64,000 nucleotides of DNA. Source: Erwinia sp. GTDB taxonomy: Bacteria; Pseudomonadota; Gammaproteobacteria; Enterobacterales; Enterobacteriaceae. Location of the stretch: NCBI GenBank assembly GCA_964016415.1, contig OZ024666.1, forward strand, positions 1,407,310-1,471,309, in the 5' to 3' direction. Below the pieces are notes generated by a model, which was not told the origin of the DNA, made no database searches, and saw nothing but the letters and a program-made list of their open reading frames with translations. Positions 31,200-41,300 of this stretch are shown here, in pieces. The stretch's first letter is position 1. The number at the start of each line of letters is the position of its first letter. A program made the position numbers and the translations under genes.

Positions 31200-31627
31200 C
31201 ACGATCCCTGACGTGTTTTGTGCACGAACGCAGTAACCACACCAAACAACTGCAGACTGTCGGCATCAGGGTAAAGGGTGGGGAATGCCGGATTCATCGC
31301 CTGCAAAGCCAGACGTGGTTTTAATTGCAACCTTTTTACCGTGAATTCACCATTAATTTCTGCAATCACGATATCGCCATGACAAGGTTGTTCTGATTTA
31401 TCAACCACCATTAAATCGCCACTGTGCAATCCAAGTTCAATCATTGACTCACCACGCGCCCGAACAAAAAAAGTTGCTGCCGGATGCCTGATACAGTAGT
31501 CGTTCAGATTAAGCTCTGCTTCGATATAATCCTGAGCCGGGGAAGGGAATCCTGCCTGGCATGGTTCAGTAAACAACGGCAAAAGCGGATCGTCCTGGCG
31601 AATAACCGTTGCGTAAAATAGTAACAT
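31199..31627 (-). CDS. umuD: UmuD, self-cleaving subunit of DNA polymerase V
   Basis: 142 residues. The cleavage site CQAGFPSPAQDY holds the C-G bond that RecA filaments activate; catalytic Ser is in ARGESMIE and catalytic Lys in FTVKRLQ, as in LexA/UmuD. Cleavage to UmuD' gives the active Pol V partner. I chose ATG 31627 (MLLFYATV) with GAGGTG upstream instead of the GTG two codons earlier. A LexA box lies just upstream. Confidence 0.93.
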   Translation of the reverse strand: MLLFYATVIRQDDPLLPLFTEPCQAGFPSPAQDYIEAELNLNDYCIRHPAATFFVRARGESMIELGLHSGDLMVVDKSEQPCHGDIVIAEINGEFTVKRLQLKPRLALQAMNPAFPTLYPDADSLQLFGVVTAFVHKTRQGS

Positions 31628-31640
31628 ACACACCTCGATA

Positions 31641-31660
31641 TACTGTATTTATATACAGTA
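31641..31660 (-). promoter_or_regulatory. LexA (SOS) box for umuDC
   Basis: TACTGTATTTATATACAGTA matches the consensus TACTGTATATATATACAGTA at 19 of 20 positions (CTG-N10-CAG). It stands 13 nt upstream of the umuD ATG, so LexA bound here would block transcription of umuDC. Confidence 0.92.
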
Positions 31661-31853
31661 CTCTTTTTTTTTCTCCTCTGCCATGCGGTTTTCTGCCGGG
31701 ACTGGTTGAAAAGTATAAAAAAACGAATGTTTGACTTAAATTAAGTGATAGCACTGATGAATGAAACAATCATAAATAGGGGGGATGTGGAGGAATCGCC
31801 AGCTCTTCAAAGCCAGAATTCCGCCATTTTGCAGGATAAGGTGTTTGATAACG

Positions 31854-31878
31854 GGTGAATACCATGACGGTATTCACC
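31854..31878 (-). terminator. hairpin after fyuA
   Basis: Perfect 10-bp inverted repeat GGTGAATACC / GGTATTCACC with a 5-nt loop, just past the fyuA stop at 31890. A plausible transcription end for fyuA, although no T-run follows closely. Confidence 0.6.
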
Positions 31879-31889
31879 ACCGCTGACTA

Positions 31890-33941
31890 TCAGAACAGAT
31901 CGACACGGACATCTATACCCACAGTACGACCCTCATTGACCTGGGCATAACCGGTGTTGCCACTCAAAAAGCCATAAGTACGATAACGCCGATCAAAGAC
32001 GTTATCCAAATAGGCCGCCACGTTGACGCGGTTAGTGGCCTGCCAGCCGAGACGAAGATCAGTTGTAGAGTAACCGCCCTGACGCAAAAGGTTATCACCA
32101 TCGAAGTAGTGCGGCCCAACGACATTCAGCGCCACGCGCGGCATTACTGCTCCAAATGGCGTGTCAATGGTGCCGGTGATACTGGTGCCTGCGCCAAAAC
32201 GCGGGACAAACGGTACACGTTTTCCTTCATATCGCTCGCTGTCACGGGTGAACTCGGAACGTACATAGTTGCCATTGATATTCCATGACCAGCCTTCCGT
32301 GAATTGCCACGTATTACTCAGCTCTACCCCGGTAGCATCTGCGCTGCCAGCATTAACCAGTGTCTGGTAACCAATGCTGCCATCGCTCAGTATTTGCATA
32401 CTTTTGGTATGGGTGTGGAATACGGCTCCCTGCAACTGAACAGGACCTTGTTCATAGCGTGAACCAATTTCATAAGTCACTGAACGTTCAGCATCATAAG
32501 GAACGGCCGCGTTGCTGGTTGGCGGGGGGATACTATAACCGGTCGGCTTATAGCCCTGAGCGATACGGGTATAGATGCGCAGTGCTGGACTAAACTGGTA
32601 ACCCGCTGAAAGCTGACCTAAGACCTGATCATCTTGTGTATCACCATCCGCGCTAAAACGGTAGGGCTGGAAAACCGAGGTGTTTATTCCCGTATTCGTG
32701 TAACGTGTTTTCGCTTTATCATGTGAGTAACGCAGACCACCGCCGAGATCAAACTTATCGGTGACATGCCAGGTGAGATCACTGTATGCCGCAAGCGTTT
32801 CTGCCTGCGTATTTGCACGGGTATTTGCGATAGTGAAACCGGCGTAATCATAACCATACTTCAGTCTTTCGTTAGTATCCTGACGATACAAACCAAACAC
32901 CATATCTATGGTATTATTATCCCCCTGCGTAGCAGCACGCAGTTCCTGCACGTTCTGGTTCCAGTTTTCGTTAAATTTAGCCAGAGAAACACTGTACGGG
33001 AATTTACGGTCGAACGTCTGCTGTTGCCATGCACTCATCATCGTAAACACCCAGTTATCTGTAGTGTAACGACCACTCAATAACTGACTATGGGTACAAC
33101 GACGCAGGTAAGGATCGCCAAAACCGTCACTGATCTCCAGGGTGCGTGATTTAGGGTTATTAAACAACACATAGGTATCCTGGGTTGCATGAGTACACTC
33201 TTCAGTAATACCGACTGTGGCTTCCCATGGCTGCTCATCCGGTGCGAGACGCAGACGAACATTCCCCATATTGGCACGAGAGCCGCCAAGATTATCTGTA
33301 CCCGTGGACGGATTGGTCATTGAGCCATTATCCACCTGACGCAGCAAAGTGACACTGCCATACAACAGACCATCCTGGATAGGGCCACTCAAATTAACTT
33401 TTCCCCGGTATCCTTCACGGCTACTGACACCACCTTCCACATAGCCACGTGGGGTACTGTCTGGCTGCTGGGTGACAATATTGATAATCCCGCCCTGAGC
33501 ACTTTTGCCATACAGTGTTCCCTGTGGACCACGCAGCATTTCCACGCTCTCTACATCGTTCAGTTGCTGTATCGCGTAAGTGGACAGTTGTGGTACACCA
33601 TCGACATAAAAGGGTGTTGCCGGGTTATAGGGATCCTGAGCAGACGAGACACCACGTAAAGAGATAGAGGGGAATAGCAGACTCCCCTGGTTACCTATCT
33701 CAACACCTGGCAATACCCGTGACAGCTGCCCGGTGCTCGTGACATTTGCATCGGTCAGCTCTGGTGCTGTGACTTTCACTGACGACACATTTTTCGCTGA
33801 AGCTGAGTTAGCTGACTGTTTACTGGCGCTGACAACCAGCGTCTCTTCTTTATTATCAGTGATGGTGGTTTCGACGGCATTCGCATAAGACACCAGCAGC
33901 AAGCTGCTGATAATCAGAGGGGTAATTCGATAAATTTGCAT
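31890..33941 (-). CDS. fyuA: FyuA-like TonB-dependent siderophore receptor
   Basis: 683 residues and intact. A signal peptide (MQIYRITPLIISSLLLVSYANA) is followed by a TonB box (EETLVVSAS) and the plug (LRGVSSAQDPYNPATPFYVDGV, RGPQGTLYGKSAQGGIINIV), then 22-strand barrel features up to the terminal DVRVDLF. Across the whole length it resembles FyuA, the ferric-yersiniabactin/pesticin receptor, sharing long stretches such as SAQGGIINIVTQQPDSTPRG. The start ATG 33941 has AGGGA 8 nt upstream; the longer frame to 34241 overlaps the regulator gene. It diverges from the ybtA-like gene. It is the only large gene of the siderophore locus with no lesion, so it probably still imports a ferric siderophore, likely produced by other bacteria. 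Confidence 0.93.
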   Translation of the reverse strand: MQIYRITPLIISSLLLVSYANAVETTITDNKEETLVVSASKQSANSASAKNVSSVKVTAPELTDANVTSTGQLSRVLPGVEIGNQGSLLFPSISLRGVSSAQDPYNPATPFYVDGVPQLSTYAIQQLNDVESVEMLRGPQGTLYGKSAQGGIINIVTQQPDSTPRGYVEGGVSSREGYRGKVNLSGPIQDGLLYGSVTLLRQVDNGSMTNPSTGTDNLGGSRANMGNVRLRLAPDEQPWEATVGITEECTHATQDTYVLFNNPKSRTLEISDGFGDPYLRRCTHSQLLSGRYTTDNWVFTMMSAWQQQTFDRKFPYSVSLAKFNENWNQNVQELRAATQGDNNTIDMVFGLYRQDTNERLKYGYDYAGFTIANTRANTQAETLAAYSDLTWHVTDKFDLGGGLRYSHDKAKTRYTNTGINTSVFQPYRFSADGDTQDDQVLGQLSAGYQFSPALRIYTRIAQGYKPTGYSIPPPTSNAAVPYDAERSVTYEIGSRYEQGPVQLQGAVFHTHTKSMQILSDGSIGYQTLVNAGSADATGVELSNTWQFTEGWSWNINGNYVRSEFTRDSERYEGKRVPFVPRFGAGTSITGTIDTPFGAVMPRVALNVVGPHYFDGDNLLRQGGYSTTDLRLGWQATNRVNVAAYLDNVFDRRYRTYGFLSGNTGYAQVNEGRTVGIDVRVDLF

Positions 33942-34034
33942 GTGTGCATCCCTGAATCGTAAGAATCGACCTGAGTCTATGCCAGGAAGGCGTAAAAAAT
34001 GTTGCACCTTACGTGCAGAAATTGCACGATAAAG

Positions 34035-34053
34035 TGAAATAAAAATCATTATC
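34035..34053 (+). promoter_or_regulatory. Fur box between fyuA and ybtA-like gene
   Basis: TGAAATAAAAATCATTATC matches the 19-bp Fur consensus GATAATGATAATCATTATC at 14 of 19 positions, including the whole right half. It lies in the 124-nt divergent region and fits iron repression of both genes. An inverted repeat TGCAC-cttac-GTGCA at 34003-34017 nearby could be an activator site for the AraC-type protein. Confidence 0.7.
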
Positions 34054-34065
34054 ATTAGAGGGGCT

Positions 34066-34964
34066 ATGACAGGACATAACCTGAATAATACCAAGTTGCC
34101 ACCGATGGAATTCCTGCAACTCACACCACGCATTAGTCTGCGCTGCATAGAGGCAACGCTGGAGCACGATGTCGAATTCAAGAGCGAGTATGGCCCGCAT
34201 TTGTCGCTGGTACTGATGCAGGAAGGTGCAGGGCATTTCACACTGAACCAGCAAGGGCCTCAGCACTACCGACCACAATCGTTATGGCTTTCCTGTTCCC
34301 AGGAGCAGTGCTACGGTTATGACTTTTTCCCTCGTTATCATTTTTACCATCTGCTGATGATTGAGTTCTCTGCAGAACTTATCGCCCAGGTCGCAGCCTG
34401 TGATCTGGGTCCGGTGGATGAATAGGCGTGGGTACGCTCAGCCGTACTGACCGATGACATGAGTCGCCAGATGCAAGCGCTACAGCAGGGATTGCACGAT
34501 CATTCACCGCTTGGGCTGCTACATCTGGAGGGGCTGGCGCTGCAGACGTTATGGCTGGCACTGAATGAACTACAGCAGCAACAGTTGACACAAAAGAATC
34601 TCCCTGTGATGCGCACCTATCATCGTGAGCGCAAACGCCTTATCGCGGCACGCGATTACATTGGTCAAAATGCTGCCAGGCGTTATCAGTCGACGATGTA
34701 GCAAGTTATGCGGGGCTGAGTCAGATGACACTGAAGCGAGGATTTCGTGCCATGTTTGGTATTACGCCATGGAATTATGTGATTGAGTGCAGACTGAGGG
34801 AAGCACAGCGGCTGCTGGAAAGCAGTCCGCTGTCATTGAATGATATTGCGCTACATTGCGGTTTCTCTCATGCCAGCCATATGACTCGCTTTTTTCAGCG
34901 CAAGTATGGTCAGACACTTGGGCGCTATCGCAGTACCAGCGATCACACGATCAGGGCAGATTAA
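34066..34964 (+). pseudogene. YbtA-like AraC-family activator, broken
   Basis: The conceptual protein of about 300 residues has an AraC-type C-terminal double helix-turn-helix (SVDDVASYAGLSQMTLKRGF, then SPLSLNDIALHCGFSHASHMTRFFQRKYG). YbtA is the known AraC-type activator of yersiniabactin genes and also represses itself. Lesions: in-frame TAG at 34423-34425 (GPVDE*AWVRS) and a 1-nt loss in a G-run at 34679-34680 (AGGCGTTATC, where AGGGCG restores AALSVDD). The N-terminal sensor half ends at the TAG. Without the DNA-binding half it cannot activate the locus. The gene is divergent from fyuA and converges on the thioesterase gene, whose end it overlaps by 14 nt. Confidence 0.85.
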
Positions 34965-36657
34965 GACAGCCAGCGATAACCTGCAATATCGTATTACGAT
35001 GGTTTTGCAAATAGAAGTGACCACCAGGATAACAATACAACTTGCTGCGATCATTGCCATAGCGCAACCACTCGTTCATGGTGGAAATACTGACTTCGGC
35101 ATCATTGTCACCGCAGAACGCCTGTAACGGTAGATTCAGCGCAGTCTTATCCTGGTGCCAGGCGTAGCACTCGGTCAACGTGAAATCAGCGCGCAATGCG
35201 GGAAGGAACAGCTCAAGTAGCTCCTGATGCTGCAACACATCCGGCGGGGTACCCTCCATCTCCCGTAGTGCCTGAGCCAGTTCACCGTCATCCATCAGAT
35301 GACGTAATGGGGATGGTGTCGGATGATGCGGCGGGCGACGTCCGGAAACAAAGACTCCCTGTAATGTTTCGCGAGGTAACCTCTGTGCCAGCTCGAAAGC
35401 CATCAGCGCACCCAAACTGTGTCCCAGCAATGCATAAGGCTGCTGGCAGAACGGTGATAACACTGCGTGTAACTCAGCAGCCAAAGCCCCGACATCCGTA
35501 CGTGCCACTTCACTAAAACGGCTGGCTCGGCCAGGCAGCTCAACTGGACACAACAGCAAACCAAGTTGACGCGCCGGTTCCTGCCACTCGCGCCAGGTGG
35601 CAGCGTTACCCCCGGCATGATGGAAACAAAATACCGGCATCGCGGCATCTGCCCGGGGTAAACCGTACGGTAGCCAGCGCGTTGGTGTGGCCAGGGGCGT
35701 CGCGGGAGTCTGCTGCAGGGCATCAGTCAGCCAGCGCTGTAAGGTGACACGCTGCTGACGCAGGAAAAAGTGACCACCCGTCACGTGTTTAATGCTGATA
35801 TGCCCTGAAAAGTGCTGTTTCCAGCGCAGCATGCTGGCAACAGGCACCAGCGGGCCATCTTCTGCCACTACCAGCACCGCGGGTGTCGCCACCGTAACAC
35901 TGCTGTTAACCTGATAATGCTCCGCAAGCGCGCAGTCGGCGCGCAGCCCCTTGCCAACAGTCTGCATCATCTCTTCATCGCGTAGAATACTCTCCGGTGT
36001 GCCACCCAGACGACGTACTTCAGCGACAAAATCCGCATCACTGCATTCCTATACTCGTTGCCCTGGTGCAATATCAGGCGCCGGGCAGGCCATCAGAAAC
36101 AACAGCCGGGGGGGAGAATTGAGACGGGTGAAATGGCGCGCCAGTTCAAAGGCTACTTTACAACCCAAACTGCACCCCAATAACGCCCAGGGTTGCTGGC
36201 TATACGGCGCAATCTGCTGCGCCAGTTCCGCCAGCAGATCATCCATGCTACAGTGAGCTATTTCATCAATACGGTTTTCTCGTCCGGCCAGCTGCAACGC
36301 GCAGAATCGCCAGTCAGCAGGCCAGTCGTCACCCTTGCCCCATTCGCGATATACCGACGCGCCACCACCGGCATAAGGCAGTGCAAACAAGTTAAGCGCC
36401 GCCTGTACGTCTGGTTTTCCCAATGGAAATGCGGGGTTATCGTCCCCGTTGACAGCTTGATCAAGCCGCTGACTACGCTGGCGCAAAGCAGCAACCAGGT
36501 GATGCGGCAATGCAGCAGGCATATCAGCCTGCTCAGGTTTACGCCAGTGATAACAAACGTAGTCAGCTTCACCCCTTTCCAGAGCCTGATAAATTGGCGT
36601 GCCGGGCAGGGCAAAATAGTTGCGCAGACCGGCAACATCCGCAGAGTTGCTCATCAT
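34951..36657 (-). pseudogene. tandem thioesterase (two type II-like TE domains), nonsense mutant
   Basis: The conceptual protein is about 568 residues. An N-terminal extension of about 100 residues is followed by two alpha/beta-hydrolase thioesterase domains in a row: TE1 with GCSLGCKVAFELARHF and GGHFFL, TE2 with GHSLGALMAFELAQRL and GGHFYL. An in-frame TAG at 36049-36051 (GQRV*ECSDADF) cuts TE1 before its lid and catalytic His; the frame then resumes. ATG 36657 overlaps the methyltransferase stop by ATGA, so the two were coupled. In yersiniabactin one TE is the end of HMWP1 and YbtT is a separate editing TE; here the two appear fused in one protein. TE2 might be made as a fragment from ATG 35970, but no ribosome site was seen. 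Confidence 0.8.
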
Positions 36658-37298
36658 GAGACTTGCCTGCTGCAGGCGGTCAATAATCTTATCGCCTGCG
36701 CTGCGCTGCGCCGTGCCGCCATGACCTGCTGACGAATCGACCAACCTTTAACTTTACTGAATCCCAAATGTACCAGCGTGTTTTCAATATCTGACAAAGA
36801 CTGTCGGGCAAAAATATCACTGTAGAAGAAGTCGCCACCCGGCTTGAGGACTCGCCAGACCTGAGCGAAAAAAGCCGCCAGATCGGCATATGCACCAGAG
36901 GATTCAATATTCAGTACCATATCAATGCTATTATCAGCCTGAGGTAACTGACAGGCGTCGGCCAATTGAAAACGCAATCGTGGCTGACGGTAGTGGTGAC
37001 GACAAAAATTGATATTGCTACTACTGAGATCAATACCGGTCACGCTTAGCGGTCTTCCTTTTTCAACCATTAATCCAGCACTACCGCCACGCCCACAGCC
37101 GACATCAAGAATATGAAGGCCATCCAGAGGCTGTTCACCGATCAACTGCAACACCAACTGAGATTGAGAATCACCAGCTGACAGCACAGGGCCTTCGCTG
37201 GGTTGATAGCCCCAGTTAAGAAACAGCGCATGTTCAGCCAGGCCGGCAGCGTCAAGCAATTCGCTTAGCTGTTGGTATGCATCATCACTATTTTCCAT
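36654..37298 (-). CDS. SAM-dependent methyltransferase of siderophore locus
   Basis: About 214 residues and intact. The class I SAM motif LDVGCGRGG is near residue 64, the following acidic residue in VTGIDLSSSN near 92, and VLKPGGDFFYSD near 145 is the post-III motif. I chose ATG 37298 (MENSDDAYQQ) over the longer frame, since it overlaps the reductase end only slightly and the extra 32 residues are not methyltransferase-like. Micacocidin differs from yersiniabactin by an N-methyl group on the thiazolidine; a stand-alone methyltransferase here could add such a group. That role is inference. Confidence 0.8.
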   Translation of the reverse strand: MENSDDAYQQLSELLDAAGLAEHALFLNWGYQPSEGPVLSAGDSQSQLVLQLIGEQPLDGLHILDVGCGRGGSAGLMVEKGRPLSVTGIDLSSSNINFCRHHYRQPRLRFQLADACQLPQADNSIDMVLNIESSGAYADLAAFFAQVWRVLKPGGDFFYSDIFARQSLSDIENTLVHLGFSKVKGWSIRQQVMAARRSAAQAIRLLTACSRQVS

Positions 37299-38320
37299 GC
37301 AGGGTATCCGTAACAAGTTGCATCGCGTACTTACGCGGGTCTGGGAAAGGTTTGACTGGCGGAGAAAACGCAGTAGTTTGTGGCACACCCGCATTACGCA
37401 TCAACGTAATCCAGGCTTCACCGTGTTGCTGCCAGCATAATGTACTCTGCCACCACGGTTCTTCATCCGCCACCAAATGGCGCAGCGCGCTGAGGATTGC
37501 AACAGGGAAATCGTGACGTGTTGCTTCAATCAGATTCGGGGCTTCCCGTGCGCCAAATACGATACCTGTTGGCTGCTGATTATAATGGCTGTTGAGATGC
37601 AAATCCGGTGACAACAGCCAGGAGGCGGCAACACTATCTCACCAGACTGTGATGATCCGGGTCACGGGGATCAAGGGTGGTTTGCAGGTTAATACAGACA
37701 GGAATTCCCGCAAATTCTCCCTGCATCTGTCGGAACGGCCACAGCGGTGCGCCGGGACCACGCTCCGGTAATCGGTGGGTATGGCAGATGACAGGGGTGA
37801 GGCCACCAATTGCGCGACTAATAATATCCAGCGCCGAATAGAGCAGTTGCAAACTGGTGGTCAGCTCAATAAAAGCCGGCCGATGTCGACTGGCACTCTG
37901 ACGCGCATAGTCGATAAAACACTCGACGGCGGGTAACGCCGGATACATGGTATTAATGTGATAACGTACACCATGCTGCTGCGCCAGCGTCTTCAAACGA
38001 TGAATATCGCCGGGATGCACGGGATGTTCCTGCAGCACAGCAATACCGCGCTGTAACAGTTGTTCTGCAATCGCAGAACCTTCACCACCAACGATCCGAC
38101 TACGGATCACTACACACGCGAGGTCGATGTCGGCAGGCAACTGTTCGATCCGTGTGTAGAGCGGTACCTGCAGTTTTTGCGCCAGTAAACGCGAACGTTC
38201 ACTACCATGCGCCACAATGCCCGCCAGCTGAAACTCATTGCTCTGGCGGCTGAGCGCCGCCAGATAGTGTTCGCCAAAACGCGTACCACAGACAATAACC
38301 CGATACGGCTTTTTCATCAC
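37288..38320 (-). pseudogene. thiazolinyl imide reductase (YbtU/Irp3-like), frameshifted
   Basis: The conceptual protein of about 345 residues begins MMKKPYRVIVCGTRFGEHYLAALSRQ, with the Rossmann GTRFG motif of the YbtU/Irp3/PchG family, and carries EHPVHPGDIH with its active-site His region. In yersiniabactin this enzyme reduces the second thiazoline to thiazolidine using NADPH. A frameshift near 37633-37637 (GTGAGATAGTGTT, where AGAGAT in place of AGAT, i.e. a -2 slip, restores the frame) ends the first part at TAG after SLVR; the other part continues from SVAASWLLSPDLH. ATG 38320 overlaps the synthase stop by ATGA, so it was translated together with it. Confidence 0.85.
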
Positions 38321-41300
38321 GCCTCCTTCCTCGCCTGTTGCGCAAGCGCAACAATCTGCTCATCCGGTGGCAACAACTCGGCTAATGGCACAAGCCAGGC
38401 TTCCGGTACTTCTGCCAGTGTTTCCAGCAACTGTTGCAGCGTCATGATGGTAATATCACCGAAAGATTTCGGTAAGGAGCCACGCAACAAATCGATATTA
38501 AACAGCAGCGCACTCTCTTCCTCCAGCGCCTGAAGATGCAGAGGAGTCAGGGGTTGTGCGGCATATTCGTACGCCGGCATACCCAGCAGCGGGTCAGAAG
38601 TTTCCGGGATCGAATAGGCCTGACGAACACCAAGCAGACTGGTAAACGCCACTGGCAGCAACTGTAGCCAGTGCGCTTCGTTCTCACTGCCCGGTAACTG
38701 TTGAGCAAGATGCTGCTCGCGCTGTTCGGCAAGCTGACGCGCCAACTCCACAAAGCTGCCATGTTCGACATCCAATGTTATCGGTGCGACAGTCGTAGCA
38801 TCAGCAATCAACTGTGAGGCATGGGTATGCAGTGGCAAACGGTCGGTGAAGTCAAGACGCAGGGAAAAACGTGGCCGGCCGGCCCAGTCGCGCAACACCA
38901 GTCCCCATGCCGCCAGCAGTAAATCGGTACCGCTGACGCCATATTGTTCACCAGCGATTTTTTAGCGGTAACCACTGACTGGCAGGCAGTGTAGCCCGCC
39001 AGATGATGAAACGACCTGCCGCTTGACCCTGCCATGGCAGTTCGGGTGCGGCAGGCAATTCACGCGGTTGAGTTCGTGCTACAACGGTGTTTGCCAGCGC
39101 AAGCAGAGTGTAGTGATAATCCTGCGGTGTAAATGCCAACTGTGGCAGCAAAACGTCCGGGTGATGAATATAACTGCTAAGTTCGCGCAGCAGAACCCGG
39201 AAGCTTTCGATATCAACCAGCAGAGTATTCAGCGTGATATGGATACGATACCCCTGCGCGCTTTCGCTGACCGCCAGTACAATATACGGTGGTTGCTGCA
39301 GATCGAACTGATAGTTTGACAGCTGTTGACGCAGGGCTTGTTGTGCCGCCTCGAGCGCTTCAGCGGAGAGCTGACGCCAGTCGTAATGCTGTATCTGCAG
39401 TGGCTCAACCATATCCTGCACGCTGATCTCCCCCGGATGATTAATCGCAGCGCGCAGCATCGGATGACGTAGCAGCAGGCGCTGCCAGCCTTCAGCGAAA
39501 GCATCCAGCGGGAAGTCATGCGGTTTATTGTACTCAACATACAACAGACGGGGTGCGATACTGTGCTGATGCCAGCGTAAGCGCTGCAAGGGCGTCAAAG
39601 GTAACGTCTCATTGGCAACAGATTTGCGTTGAATATCACCGCGCTGATCAAGCCAGCCTGGCTGGTTGCTTTCCAGTTCATCCAACGCGCGTCGCAACAA
39701 TGAGCTGTTCTCAGGCTGCACCTCCAGTTGTTGACGCAGGGCGGCGACTAATTCATCGACACTGGCCGCACGAAATACACTTTCTGCATTCAGTTTCACA
39801 CCGAGATCGCGTCCGAGTGTTTCATTCAAATCGAGGAATAGCAGTGAATCGAGCCCAAGCTATACCAGGTTACTTTCCGGCTTAATCAGTTGCTCATCGC
39901 AGTTAAGTTGCTGCGCCAGCGTTTCGCGCACATAACGCTCCAGTGGCTGCTCTGACGGCGCCACAGAAGCACTGGCCGTGCTACTCTGCGGTGCACAATG
40001 AGCCGCTCTATCAGCATCAGACTGATTCAGCAACGCCGCAAAGCAATATTTATCGGCAGTCAGTGCACTGCGTGCCAGTTTTTGCCAGTCAACATCCATT
40101 GCAGTAACGACTGACTGATCGCCACCACGAGCCGCATTAAGCAGCCCCAGAGCGCTGCGACTCTCCAGTGCCGCCATACCGCCTTCAGCCAGTTTAGCGA
40201 CCAGTGCCGCTGAAGCCGATTCGGTTATCTGCCAGTAACCCCAGGCAACCGCCAGCGTATCGTGACCGCGCATGCAGCGCTGCTGAGCCAGCATTTCCAG
40301 TGCACCACAAGCGGCCGCATGAGCTGCCTGCCCATGAGGTCCAAGTACCGTGGCAGCGGAAGAGTAGTAAACAGTATGCGCAGGTTGCAGGCGATCCTGC
40401 CAGCGATCAAGCAACTGTGCCGCACTCAGGCGGATACTCAGCGTCTGCTGCAGGGTATGCCAGTCAAGACGCGCAATAGGCATATCATTCGCCTCACCAG
40501 CCAGATGCCACACTGTGTCAATTGGCAAATGGTGTGCCGCCAGACGTGCCAGAGCATTGCTGAAAGAGTGGATATCGTGGATATCAGCTTCATGATCGAT
40601 AATGACACTGACACCACGTTCACGCAGCGCCTCCAATTGCAACTGTTGATCAATCTGTGGCACCCGACGTACCAGCAATACGAGTTTTTCCGCACCCTGA
40701 TCAGCGAGCTGTTGTGCCAGTACCAACCCCAAAGGCGACAGACCACCGACCAGTACATGACAACCCGTGCTGTGGGTGATAGCCTGCGCTGGCTGCAAAT
40801 ACTGTAACTGTGCGCTGTACCAGCCCCCATCCTGCCAGCGCAGCTGGTCCGCGTCACAGACCAGTAATCTTGCCACCAGTGATTCGTCCAGCGCCAGGTC
40901 GCCGCTGTCGATTAATGTGATTTTGCGTTGAGGGTACTCATGACGCGCGACGGTCAGCAGACCTGGTAACCAGCTGGCCGCATGTTCGGTATCCTTCGCA
41001 TGCAACAAACCCGACGCAGACAACAACAAATCGTTACCGCTGGCAAGCTGAAGCTGTAACTGATTAAAGAAACTTTCCTGTCGCTCGCTGCTGGCTGGAA
41101 CCTGCAGAATCTGCCATGGCAGCTGAGTACCGCTTTGCGGCAGCACAACGGGTTGCCATTGCCAGTGATACAGTGCGCCTTGTTGCCGCCAGGGCTGGGT
41201 CAGGTGCCGGGAACGCGGCACAACGTCGACACTGTTAACACGAGCCGCACTGAGCTGAGCCGTGAACAACAACCGTCCCTCACTCACTGCTTCTATACTG

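Noticed and set aside
31810-31845. Short stretch with CTTCAAA resembling a tRNA-Sec anticodon loop
   Set aside because: No acceptor, D or T stems can be formed around it.
31854-31878. Inverted repeat as an attachment site or IS end
   Set aside because: Only a simple 10-bp hairpin with no partner copy nearby; terminator is the simpler reading.
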